From J005 sp964613235 (GTDB lineage: Bacteria > Pseudomonadota > Zetaproteobacteria > Mariprofundales > Mariprofundaceae), in contig CAZTGM010000051.1 in the NCBI GenBank assembly GCA_964613235.1, positions 1 to 12,988 on the forward strand: DNA of 12,988 nucleotides. Direction: 5' to 3'. The notes below the pieces were generated by a model. That model did not search any database and was not told where the DNA came from. It was given only the letters and a program-made list of their open reading frames with translations. This document shows positions 1 to 6,667 of the stretch, piece by piece. The translations under genes and the position numbers were made by a program. Numbering within the stretch: position 1 is the stretch's first letter; each line of letters starts with the position of its first letter.

Positions 1-864
1 TTCGACGACCGCGTCACCGGCAAGCTGGAAGCCTTTGCCCCGGATGCGAAAATCATCCATATCGATGTGGATCCGGCCTCGATTTCCAAAAATATCACGG
101 CGAATATCCCTATCGTCGGCGATGTCGGTGTTGTGCTGACACAACTGCTGGCCGAACTGGAGCGTCGCGACGGCGATGTGGACAAGGCCGCACTGGATGT
201 CTGGTGGCACCAGGTCAACGAATGGCGCAGTCGCCAGTGTCTGGCCTTCAAGCAGGACCCGAACGCACCGATCAAGCCGCAGACCGTTATCCACAAGGTA
301 CATGAGATCACCCACGGCGAAGCCATTGTGGCCACGGATGTGGGTCAGCATCAGATGTGGACAGCACAACATTTCGGTTTCAAACGACCGCGACGCTGGC
401 TGACTTCCGGCGGTCTGGGCACGATGGGCTACGGCCTGCCTGCCGGCATCGGCGCGCAAATCGCCAAGCCGGATGAACGTGTTGTCGTGTTTACCGGCGA
501 TGCCTCGGTGCAGATGTGTATTCAGGAGCTGTCCACGGCACGGCAGTATAAACTGCCGGTGATCATCATCATTCTGAACAATGCGTTCATGGGCATGGTG
601 CGCCAGTGGCAGGAGCTGTTCTACGAATCCCGCTATTCCCATTCCTATTTTGATTCACTGCCCGACTTCGTGCAACTGGCCGAAGCCTATGGCGGTGTCG
701 GCCTGCGCGTCAGCGACCCGGCAAAGCTCGATGACGTGCTCAAGGAAGCATTTGCCGTGGACGGTGAACGTTTTGTGCTCCTCGATGTGGCCGTGGCCAA
801 GGAAGAAAACGTGCTGCCGATGGTTCCGGCCGGCGCAGCACTGAACGAGATGGTGCTGGCATGA
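1..864 (+). CDS. ilvB: Acetolactate (acetohydroxyacid) synthase large subunit, 3' part only
   Basis: This is the catalytic subunit of acetohydroxyacid synthase, which condenses pyruvate with pyruvate or 2-oxobutyrate using thiamine diphosphate (first common step of branched-chain amino acid synthesis, cytoplasm). The reading frame is open from base 1, so the start lies outside the window. The visible 287 codons are about half of the usual 560-590 residues: the end of the central domain and the whole C-terminal TPP-binding domain. Visible motifs are VGQHQMW, GLGTMGYGLPAGIGA, a TPP/Mg motif starting GDASVQM (nt 496 on) and ending in NN (nt 577-582), then GMVRQWQELF and LPDFVQLAEAYGGVG. The usual GDG of the TPP motif is GDA here; from memory many alphaproteobacterial enzymes have the same variant, so it need not be inactivating. 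The stop overlaps the ilvN start by 4 bp (ATGA), pointing to translational coupling. Identity is nearly certain; ilvB versus ilvI or ilvG is only nomenclature. Confidence 0.96.
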   Translation, partial: FDDRVTGKLEAFAPDAKIIHIDVDPASISKNITANIPIVGDVGVVLTQLLAELERRDGDVDKAALDVWWHQVNEWRSRQCLAFKQDPNAPIKPQTVIHKVHEITHGEAIVATDVGQHQMWTAQHFGFKRPRRWLTSGGLGTMGYGLPAGIGAQIAKPDERVVVFTGDASVQMCIQELSTARQYKLPVIIIILNNAFMGMVRQWQELFYESRYSHSYFDSLPDFVQLAEAYGGVGLRVSDPAKLDDVLKEAFAVDGERFVLLDVAVAKEENVLPMVPAGAALNEMVLA

Positions 865-1358
865 GACATACGATTACGATTCTGGTGGAAAATGAATTTG
901 GTGTACTGACGCGCATTGCCGGCCTGTTTTCAGCACGCGGCTACAACATCGAAAGCCTGAACGTGGCACCGACGCTGGATGCTACGGTCTCACGCATGAC
1001 GCTGGTCACACGCGGCGATGAGCATGTCATCGAGCAGATCAAAAAACAGCTAAACAAGCTGATTCCGGTGATCAAAACCGAGGATATTTCGCACAAGGCG
1101 CATATGGAACGCGAAATGGTGCTGATCAAGGTGCGCGCCGAAGAGAAAAGCCGTGCTGAAGTTTTGCGTATGGCCGATGTGTTCCGCGCCAAGGTCGTCG
1201 ATGTGTCAGCTCGCAGCTATACGCTGGAGCTGACCGGCAAGGCCAACAAGCTCGATGCCTTCATGCGCATGCTGGAGCCACTGGGCATCATTGAAATGAC
1301 ACGCACCGGACCGGTCGGCATGCGCCGTGGTGAAAAGGGTTTTGTCGTCGAACCCTGA
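861..1358 (+). CDS. ilvN: Acetolactate synthase small (regulatory) subunit
   Basis: This is the regulatory subunit of acetohydroxyacid synthase. In this family it raises activity of the large subunit and confers valine feedback inhibition. It has 165 residues, the usual length for the IlvH/IlvN type. An N-terminal ACT domain (about residues 3-75) starts with RHTITILVENEFGVLTRIAG and continues with LFSARGYNIESLNVAPT, the canonical ACT signature. A C-terminal small-subunit domain follows (about 80-158; MEREMVLIKV, then VDVSARSYTLELTG and RTGPVGMRRGEK). The ATG start overlaps the ilvB stop in ATGA, so both subunits should be made together. In many proteobacteria ilvC comes next; here a cation transporter gene follows after 39 bp. 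Confidence 0.96.
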   Translation: MRHTITILVENEFGVLTRIAGLFSARGYNIESLNVAPTLDATVSRMTLVTRGDEHVIEQIKKQLNKLIPVIKTEDISHKAHMEREMVLIKVRAEEKSRAEVLRMADVFRAKVVDVSARSYTLELTGKANKLDAFMRMLEPLGIIEMTRTGPVGMRRGEKGFVVEP

Positions 1359-1397
1359 AGCGGATACCAGCATCATGGCACAAGGAGTGATCGCCTG

Positions 1398-2357
1398 ATG
1401 GCGCATGGGTCGGCAAAAGCCGTTATCACTGCCGTCATCGGCAATGCCATTGTTACGGTTGCCAAATTCATCGGCTTTACTCTCTCCGGCTCCAGCGCAC
1501 TGCTGGCTGAAGCCGTGCATTCGCTGGCTGATACCGCCAACCAGTCCCTGCTTTATCTCGGCCTGCGCCGCTCGCAAAAACAGGCCGATGCCGTGCATCA
1601 CTTTGGCTACGGACAGGAACGCTATTTCTGGAACCTCGTTTCAGCCGTCACGATTTTTTTCATCGGCTGCGTATATACCGTCATGCATGCGCTGGACAGC
1701 CTGTATGGTGATCATCAGCCGGAACTAAGCCTGGTGGCATTCTCGATTATCGCCATTGCCTTCCTCGTGGAAGGTTATTCATTTGTCGTTGCCCTGCAGG
1801 AATTCAACCGCCAGCGTCAGCAACAAGGCGTGGCTTTTTTCGCCTTTTTCAGTGTTTCCAGCGACCCCACGACGATTGCCGTGCTCATCGAAGATTCGGT
1901 GGCCATGCTGGGACTGCTGCTGGCCCTGCTGGGCATGGGCATGTCCGCATATACGGGATCGAGCATATTCGACGGCCTGGCCGCGCTGAGCATCGGCTTG
2001 CTCATGGGCCTGCTGGCCTTTTTTCTGGCCAAGACCAACCGCAAATACCTCATCAATGCCGCCGATACGCAGCTCGACCGTATCGCCACGGATATCTGGC
2101 AGGCAGATGAACGCATCCAGCGCCTGCAGAGGGTCAACAGCATTGTGATTTCACCCGAGGAAAGCGTACTCATGGCCGAAGTGGAATTGCGTGAAGAGGA
2201 ATTGTTTGCGCATATGACCGATGAAGAAATCGCTCAGGCCATCAAGTTCATGAAACATCAGGAAGAGATTCGCCGCGCTCTGGAAGACGAAGTCCGAGAA
2301 GTTGCCCCCCAGGCCAGGCATATTTTCATCGAGTTCGTCGGCACGCGTCACAGTTAA
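1398..2357 (+). CDS. Cation diffusion facilitator family transporter, ZnT9-like variant
   Basis: This is an inner-membrane cation efflux protein of the CDF family (proton-coupled Zn2+ or other divalent metal export in characterised members). It has 319 residues. The N-terminal half is strongly hydrophobic with about six membrane segments (near residues 10-35, 35-55, 78-98, 112-133, 155-180, 190-212); a soluble C-terminal domain follows (about 215-316). The TM2 metal-site motif HSLAD is intact (H41, D45). In TM5 the usual HxxxD is replaced by E165-D166 in VLIEDSVAMLG, which resembles the SLC30A9/ZnT9 branch as I remember it. The ATG start overlaps a preceding TGA in TGATG, which ends a 7-codon frame from 1375; AGGAG lies about 10 nt upstream. 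It follows ilvN by 39 bp on the same strand and could be read through from that operon. Membership in CDF is solid; the metal is unknown. Confidence 0.88.
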   Translation: MAHGSAKAVITAVIGNAIVTVAKFIGFTLSGSSALLAEAVHSLADTANQSLLYLGLRRSQKQADAVHHFGYGQERYFWNLVSAVTIFFIGCVYTVMHALDSLYGDHQPELSLVAFSIIAIAFLVEGYSFVVALQEFNRQRQQQGVAFFAFFSVSSDPTTIAVLIEDSVAMLGLLLALLGMGMSAYTGSSIFDGLAALSIGLLMGLLAFFLAKTNRKYLINAADTQLDRIATDIWQADERIQRLQRVNSIVISPEESVLMAEVELREEELFAHMTDEEIAQAIKFMKHQEEIRRALEDEVREVAPQARHIFIEFVGTRHS

Positions 2358-2467
2358 TTCCCGGCAGAATCTCTTCCAGGCGGCAAGGGCCTACATCTCA
2401 AAAACCAGGAACCGGGCTGGGAAAAGCGTATGTGATCTCGCGCCGGCTATTGCTGCTGCATGTTCTC

Positions 2468-2524
2468 AAAAGAGTGGAGTTTTGGGATAAAGGTGAATTC
2501 CATTTCAAAATGCTCCACTTTTAG
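2468..2524. repeat. Imperfect inverted repeat at the end of the IS30 remnant
   Basis: The left arm reads AGTGGAG then TTTTG (2473-2484). The right arm reads CAAAA, two extra bases, then CTCCACT (2506-2519). Flanking AAAA (about 2468-2471) and TTTT (2518 on) extend the match. The two arms agree over roughly 16 bp apart from two small indels, with a loop of about 20 nt. The repeat spans the stop codon of the degraded transposase, so it may be what is left of the element's end, or a fold at that end. Function is inference. Confidence 0.5.
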
Positions 2525-2661
2525 CTAAAGCAAGGATCTCGTGAGGAGTCCGATAGACGAAACCTTTTTGGCCTATGATCAAGCTTTCGTACTGCCTCGG
2601 CAAGCATCTGATCCGTCACCTTAGATAAACCGCAACCTTTCGGGAAAGGCTGTCTGCAAAT
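2505..2661 (-). pseudogene. Remnant of IS30-family transposase, C-terminal end, frameshifted
   Basis: Read on the minus strand from about 2661 to the TGA at 2505-2507, the sequence gives FPKGCGLSKVTDQMLAEAVR, then KLDHRPK. After a one-base frame change in the A-run at 2565-2569 it continues FVYRTPHEILALAKSGAF and stops. This follows the conserved end of IS30-family DDE transposases (pattern LIRQYFPKGT...LNxRPRKxLGxxTPxEVF). Everything upstream of the FPKG region, including the catalytic DDE core, is missing or unrecognisable, so this is a dead fragment. It shows that an insertion sequence once sat between the CDF and SEC-C genes. Family assignment is by motif memory only. Confidence 0.72.
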
Positions 2662-2794
2662 AGAGGGTCGGGTCTTGTTTTGCACATTTATCGGATAATC
2701 CAGACAACGGATATCATATTCTGAATAGGCCTTGGATTATGAGCCGGGTTTCGTCAGGCTTGGGGTTGAGAACTTGGCAGAGAGAGGGATGTTT

Positions 2795-3511
2795 GTGGCT
2801 CAAATCCAGCGAAATGCGCCATGCCCATGTGGCAGTGGAAAGAAGTACAAAAAATGTTGCATGCTGCAGGAACGGCAGCGGCAAGCATCCGCTATCAATC
2901 GCCGCGACGGCGTGCAAAAGGCGCTGGCTTGGATCAGTGCGCAATACCGTGAACCGATTGATGCCTGGGTAGATCAGGTCTGGCTGGCCGAACTGAGCGA
3001 GGAACAACGGCAACAGATCGGCACGGCCGATCCACGAATTCGCAGTATCCACGATATCAATCTGCTTGAATTGCTGGTGGCCGACGGCCGCCTTGACGGG
3101 CTCGAAGGGGAAGACAGACCGCTGCAACTGATCCTGCGGCATCGCGATGATATCGGCCTGGAGGATGAACAATGTGCCTATCTGGTCCAGCTATCCGAGC
3201 GACCCTTGCGCCTTTATCGCATCACGCAATGCGTACCCGGTGAGTCGTTCACCGTTTGCGACTGCCTGCAGCCCGATGCCGAAGCCATCAGCATAAGCGA
3301 TAGCTATGCCAGTCGCATGTTTGAGGAAGGTGATACGCTGGCGCTACGTTTGCTGAAAATCGACAGTGGCTGGGAAACTTCAGGAGCGATTTACCATATT
3401 CCCGACAGCTATGTCGCTGAACTGGAGCAGCAATTGCAGCAGGCGGGAGATGCCTCCTATACACAAACGCTTACCCGACGCTGGCTGGAGCTGGTCGCAG
3501 CCCATATCTAG
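2795..3511 (+). CDS. SEC-C zinc-motif protein of unknown function
   Basis: This 238-residue soluble protein carries an N-terminal SEC-C metal-binding motif, RNAPCPCGSGKKYKKCC (Cys10, Cys12, Cys21, Cys22). The same motif ends SecA, where it binds zinc and SecB, and it occurs in YchJ-type proteins. The remaining 215 residues, starting in a charged stretch, match no domain I can name. I chose the GTG at 2795 because GAGAGGGA lies 5-6 nt upstream. An ATG two codons earlier (2789) would have its purine tract directly abutting the start, and a TTG at 2732 would add 21 residues with no visible ribosome site. The frame stops at TAG 3509-3511, within a CTAG that appears to be one copy of a target-site duplication. 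It is convergent with folC. A protein-handling or regulatory role is only a guess from the motif. Confidence 0.82.
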   Translation: MAQIQRNAPCPCGSGKKYKKCCMLQERQRQASAINRRDGVQKALAWISAQYREPIDAWVDQVWLAELSEEQRQQIGTADPRIRSIHDINLLELLVADGRLDGLEGEDRPLQLILRHRDDIGLEDEQCAYLVQLSERPLRLYRITQCVPGESFTVCDCLQPDAEAISISDSYASRMFEEGDTLALRLLKIDSGWETSGAIYHIPDSYVAELEQQLQQAGDASYTQTLTRRWLELVAAHI

Positions 3512-3761
3512 CCCGGATTCTTCACGATACCCATGCGCAGGAACCTGGAAAGATTCGTTGAATCATAGGATTATGTCTATTTCAAAAGTTTTTCGCGAAG
3601 GTCGCTTTGCATTTCGCGGCGCCTGGCTGGCCCATACGATCCGGATGCGAACCTTTGGCTGCGTAACCATAGCTACGGCGATGTTCCTTGCCTGCATATG
3701 CACCCCGAACCCGCCTGTCCTGTGCTATCCATCCGCGAGCTCATAAAAAAATCCGGACTAG
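3508..3761. mobile_element. MITE-like element between two CTAG target copies
   Basis: The element proper is 3512-3757 (246 bp), flanked by CTAG at 3508-3511 and again at 3758-3761. Its left end reads CCCGGATTCTTCACGA. Its right end, on the opposite strand, reads TCCGGATTTTTTTATGA. With one extra T in the T-run the ends match at 12 of 16 positions and every difference is a transition (consensus YCCGGATTYTTYAYGA). No transposase or convincing gene lies inside: a short frame from ATG 3573 (57 codons) and another open frame from about 3569 match nothing I know. Both neighbouring genes end exactly at the flanking CTAG copies. Size, terminal inverted repeats and target duplication are typical of a non-autonomous transposon. 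From memory the ends resemble those of IS1380-like elements, with a 4-bp duplication, but I cannot verify the family. Confidence 0.68.
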
Positions 3762-4906
3762 GCTTCTTCCAGCCATCGCAGAGTGGCAGCCACAGTCGTA
3801 AACGAACCGAGCACCAGGATGCGCTGCGGGGGGGGGGATGTACCGGTCAGTTCGGCAGAAAGAGCCTGCTCAAGAGAGGCATAATGCTGATCGCCATCGC
3901 TCAGGTGACCGACCAGCCGGCTGGTTAACGGCCGCAACAGATCGGTAGCGTCGTCCAGCGAACGATCCTCTCGGGTAAAGACCAGTATCGCATCCCAGTG
4001 CTGTTTCTGCAGCGAAGGCAGCAGGGCCTCGATGGCATGCCGGTTATGCGCGGCATCCAGCCAGATTTCCGCATTTCCTCGTTTGACGCACTGCATGCGT
4101 CCGGGAATGCGCATGCTCTCAATACTTTGCCGCCATTTCTCCTCGCACTGCGCAATATGACCATGCTCGGCCAGCAGATGCAGGGCGGCCAGTGCCAGCG
4201 AGGCATTGCCATGCTGATGCGTACCCCAGGCATTTAATCGAGGCCAGTGCCGGGACGGGATAAAAGCCAGATCCGGCCTTGCCTGCCGCAAGACATCAGC
4301 GACCTCATCCACCTGTTCGGCACTCAATGCCATCGGGCAGCCATGCATTGCGCAGGCTTTTTCGCCGGCAATGGCCGATAGGGTTTCACCCAGCCAGACC
4401 TGATGATCCAGACCGATGGGGGTTAACAGGGCCATATCTGCAGACACGGCCGTTGTCGCATCAAAACGCGCGCCGACGCCGGCCTCCAGAATCTCCACAT
4501 CCACCTGGTGATGGCCAAAAATGTCCAGCGCCATGGCCGTGGCCGTTTCAAAATAGGAGGCTTTCAGTTGCAGGGCATGCGGCATCAGGCGCGCCAGTGC
4601 CTCGCGCAGCAAGCCATCGTCCACAGGTGTTCCCTGCAAGCGAATGCGCTCATGAAAATGCAGAATATGCGGTGAGGTATACAAACCGACGGACAGCCCT
4701 GCATCCATCAGGGCCTGCGCCAGCATGAATGCCGTCGAACCCTTGCCGTTGGTGCCGGCAATACGAATACGCAGGCGTGGTGTACGACTATGGGTATGGC
4801 GCAGCAGGGCCTGAATCCGCGCATGGCCAGGCTGGTAATCCCGATCCGCGCCGGGCATGCCAAGCTGGGCCATCCATGCATCGATGGATAAGGGTTTATC
4901 ACTCAT
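3758..4906 (-). CDS. folC: Bifunctional folylpolyglutamate / dihydrofolate synthase
   Basis: FolC adds L-glutamate to dihydropteroate and to reduced folates, using ATP (cytoplasm, Mur-ligase superfamily). Motifs in order: P-loop GTNGKGS (51-57), YTSPH (76-80), EAGVGARFDAT (141-151), GLDH (165-168), the lysine of EKA (K183, the usually carbamylated residue), HQHGN (230-234), DAAHN (284-288) and the C-terminal GSFTTV (367-372). At 382 residues it is somewhat shorter than E. coli FolC (about 420). The usual EVGLGGRLDATN appears as EAGVGARFDATT, so it is a diverged member. A run of ten G on the + strand (3828-3837) encodes Ser-Pro-Pro-Pro near residues 357-360; one-base slippage there would destroy the last 22 residues including GSFTTV. 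It starts 22 bp after accD and should be the last gene of the operon. Its TAG stop lies in the CTAG bordering the MITE-like element. Confidence 0.92.
   Translation of the reverse strand: MSDKPLSIDAWMAQLGMPGADRDYQPGHARIQALLRHTHSRTPRLRIRIAGTNGKGSTAFMLAQALMDAGLSVGLYTSPHILHFHERIRLQGTPVDDGLLREALARLMPHALQLKASYFETATAMALDIFGHHQVDVEILEAGVGARFDATTAVSADMALLTPIGLDHQVWLGETLSAIAGEKACAMHGCPMALSAEQVDEVADVLRQARPDLAFIPSRHWPRLNAWGTHQHGNASLALAALHLLAEHGHIAQCEEKWRQSIESMRIPGRMQCVKRGNAEIWLDAAHNRHAIEALLPSLQKQHWDAILVFTREDRSLDDATDLLRPLTSRLVGHLSDGDQHYASLEQALSAELTGTSPPPQRILVLGSFTTVAATLRWLEEA
3828..3837. repeat. Homopolymeric tract of ten G inside folC
   Basis: Ten consecutive G on the + strand (ten C in the folC sense strand) lie about 70 bp from the 3' end of folC. 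The frame as given is open through the tract and continues into the conserved C-terminus, so this length is the functional one. Tracts of this length are known slippage sites in phase-variable genes of other bacteria; whether it varies here cannot be seen from one sequence. Confidence 0.9.
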
Positions 4907-4928
4907 GACTGAGGAAAAGGAACGGGAA

Positions 4929-5783
4929 CTATTGCCGGTGCGTCAGGTGACTGAACAGCGTATGCAGATAGCTGCGCTGTTCGCGACGATCAACAATCGC
5001 ATCGATCAGACCATGATCAAGCAGAAACTCCGAACGCTGGAAACCTTCGGGCAGGGTTTCGCCCACGGTTTCCTGAATCACGCGCGGGCCGGCAAAACCG
5101 ACCAGGGCGCCCGGCTCCGCCAGAATGACATCGCCCAGCCAGGCCACAGATGCGGATACACCACCCATGGTCGGATCGGTCAGCAGACAGACAAACGGCA
5201 GCTTTGCTTCATGCAGCCGATTCACCACAGCCGAGGTTTTGGCCATTTGCATCAGCGACAGCACACCTTCCTGCATGCGCGCACCGCCGGATGCGGTAAT
5301 CAGCAGATACGGGCACTGCTTTTCCAGTGCTCGCTCCATGCCGCGCACGATTTTCTCACCGACAACCGAACCCATGCTGCCGCCCATAAAGGCGAACTCG
5401 AACATGGATGCGGAAACAGTCAATCCCTCGATGGCACCGATATAGTTGCGCACGGCATCACCGCTACCGGCTTTCTTGTCCGCATCTTTGAGACGATCCC
5501 GGTAACGCTTCTGATCCTTGAACGACAGCGGATCGACAGATTTCAGCGTTTTATCGCACTCCTGCCAGCTATCCTTATCGAAAAGAAATTCGGCACGCTC
5601 CTGACAACGCACGCGCAAATGATGGCCGCATTTGTGACACACCATCTGGTTACGCATCATTTCCTTGTTGTACAGCATTTCGCCGCAGCCCTTGCATTTG
5701 ATCCAGATCCCTTCGGAGGTATCCGCCGGCTTCGAGGACAAAATGTTTTTCGGGCCTTCAATCAAACGGGTAATCCAGCTCAT
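4929..5783 (-). CDS. accD: Acetyl-CoA carboxylase carboxyltransferase subunit beta
   Basis: AccD, with AccA, transfers the carboxyl group from carboxybiotin to acetyl-CoA to make malonyl-CoA, the first committed step of fatty acid synthesis (cytoplasm). It has 284 residues, close to the usual 280-305. The N-terminal zinc ribbon is clear: C30-x2-C33-x15-C49-x2-C52. The crotonase-like carboxyltransferase core follows, with GGSMGSVVGEKI, the ASGGARMQEG motif, and DPTMGGVSAS. The ATG start has GGAAGTG about 6 nt upstream. It sits 71 bp after trpA and 22 bp before folC. The linkage accD-folC beside trp genes is common in beta- and gammaproteobacteria. Confidence 0.97.
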   Translation of the reverse strand: MSWITRLIEGPKNILSSKPADTSEGIWIKCKGCGEMLYNKEMMRNQMVCHKCGHHLRVRCQERAEFLFDKDSWQECDKTLKSVDPLSFKDQKRYRDRLKDADKKAGSGDAVRNYIGAIEGLTVSASMFEFAFMGGSMGSVVGEKIVRGMERALEKQCPYLLITASGGARMQEGVLSLMQMAKTSAVVNRLHEAKLPFVCLLTDPTMGGVSASVAWLGDVILAEPGALVGFAGPRVIQETVGETLPEGFQRSEFLLDHGLIDAIVDRREQRSYLHTLFSHLTHRQ

Positions 5784-5854
5784 ATATTCACTTCCGTAAC
5801 CTGTTGCGTTGCTTGACGTTCACGCCGACAGTCTAACCCGGTAAGCCCACGAAA

Positions 5855-6667
5855 TCACGCAGGCTGGCACAATGCCGCACGCAATGCGCGCGCGTTGTCA
5901 CGTATCGACTGCAAGGTGGCCGCCGCATCACCAGCATGCGCGGGAATTTGCGAAACGAATGCACTGCCAACCACAACACCGTCGCTAAAGGCCGCGACCG
6001 CCTGCGCCTGCTGCGGCGTCTTGATGCCAAAGCCGACACATACCGGCAGATCCGTATGTTGCCTGATACGCTCCACCTGCTGCCGCACCGATACGATATC
6101 GCCCATATCCGCACCGGTAATACCGGTCAATGACACGTAATAGATAAAGCCGCCCGCTTCACGACATGCCAGGGCAATGCGTTCCTCCGAGGAAGTCGGC
6201 GCCAGCAACATGATACGATGCAGGCCATGCGTCTTGAGATGCATGCCCCAGATGGCGCTTTCCTCCGCCGGCACATCGACAATGAGTACGCCATCGGCCC
6301 CTGCCTGTGCACTTTCCCGGGCAAAGTTTTCAATACCCATGGCATAGGGGGAATTGGCATAGCCCATCAATACGATGCCAACATCCGGATATTGTTGTCG
6401 TACTTTCGCCGTCAGCGCAAAGACATCGCGCATATGCGTGCCGGCTTCCAGCGCCCGTTCGCTGGCCTGCTGAATCACCGGACCATCGGCCATGGGATCG
6501 GAAAAGGGCATACCGATTTCCAGGATGTCCACCGATTCGGCCAGAGCCAGCAGCAGCGACTCGGAAATCTTTACATCCGGATCGCCGGCCGTCAGATAAC
6601 CGACCAGAGCAGCCTGGTTTTCCTGTTTGCAACGCGCAAATACCTGATCAAGCCGATTGTCCGTCAT
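5855..6667 (-). CDS. trpA: Tryptophan synthase alpha chain
   Basis: TrpA cleaves indole-3-glycerol phosphate to indole and glyceraldehyde 3-phosphate and channels indole to TrpB. It is a TIM barrel of 270 residues, the normal length. The catalytic acids fall in LEIGMPFSDPMADGP: Glu50 and Asp61, equivalent to Glu49 and Asp60 of the Salmonella enzyme. The phosphate-binding part VCVGFGIKTPQQ and VVGSAFV is present. The ATG overlaps the trpB stop in ATGA with GGAG 9 nt upstream, so the two subunits are translationally coupled. Confidence 0.97.
   Translation of the reverse strand: MTDNRLDQVFARCKQENQAALVGYLTAGDPDVKISESLLLALAESVDILEIGMPFSDPMADGPVIQQASERALEAGTHMRDVFALTAKVRQQYPDVGIVLMGYANSPYAMGIENFARESAQAGADGVLIVDVPAEESAIWGMHLKTHGLHRIMLLAPTSSEERIALACREAGGFIYYVSLTGITGADMGDIVSVRQQVERIRQHTDLPVCVGFGIKTPQQAQAVAAFSDGVVVGSAFVSQIPAHAGDAAATLQSIRDNARALRAALCQPA

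Larger units (their letters stand above)
2358..2794. other. 437-nt stretch without an intact gene
   Basis: No intact reading frame is convincing here. The first 110 nt after the transporter stop hold nothing I recognise and no clear hairpin plus T-run terminator. From about 2468 to 2661 lies a decayed IS30-type transposase end with a nearby inverted repeat (annotated separately). The last 130 nt lead into the SEC-C gene and must hold its promoter if it has its own; TTGCAC at 2680-2685 is a possible -35 element, but no well-spaced -10 follows. Confidence 0.6.

Noticed and set aside
1375..1398. Seven-codon leader frame overlapping the CDF start in TGATG
   Set aside because: The frame is very short and its ATG has no ribosome site; the overlap is probably chance.
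3573..3746. Possible small gene (57 codons) inside the 246-bp element
   Set aside because: The AGGA is only 2 nt from the ATG, the peptide is not recognisable, and the whole stretch is better explained as a transposon-like insertion. A decayed gene cannot be excluded.
3745..3757. T-run after folC as an intrinsic terminator
   Set aside because: Seven T follow the folC stop on the minus strand, but there is no GC-rich hairpin in front of them; only the 6-bp palindrome TCCGGA, which cannot form a stem-loop.
4857..5816. Plus-strand open frame of 319 codons opposite accD
   Set aside because: It is antisense to accD, with no domain and a low-complexity His/Gln/Thr-rich composition; accD with its zinc ribbon is certain.
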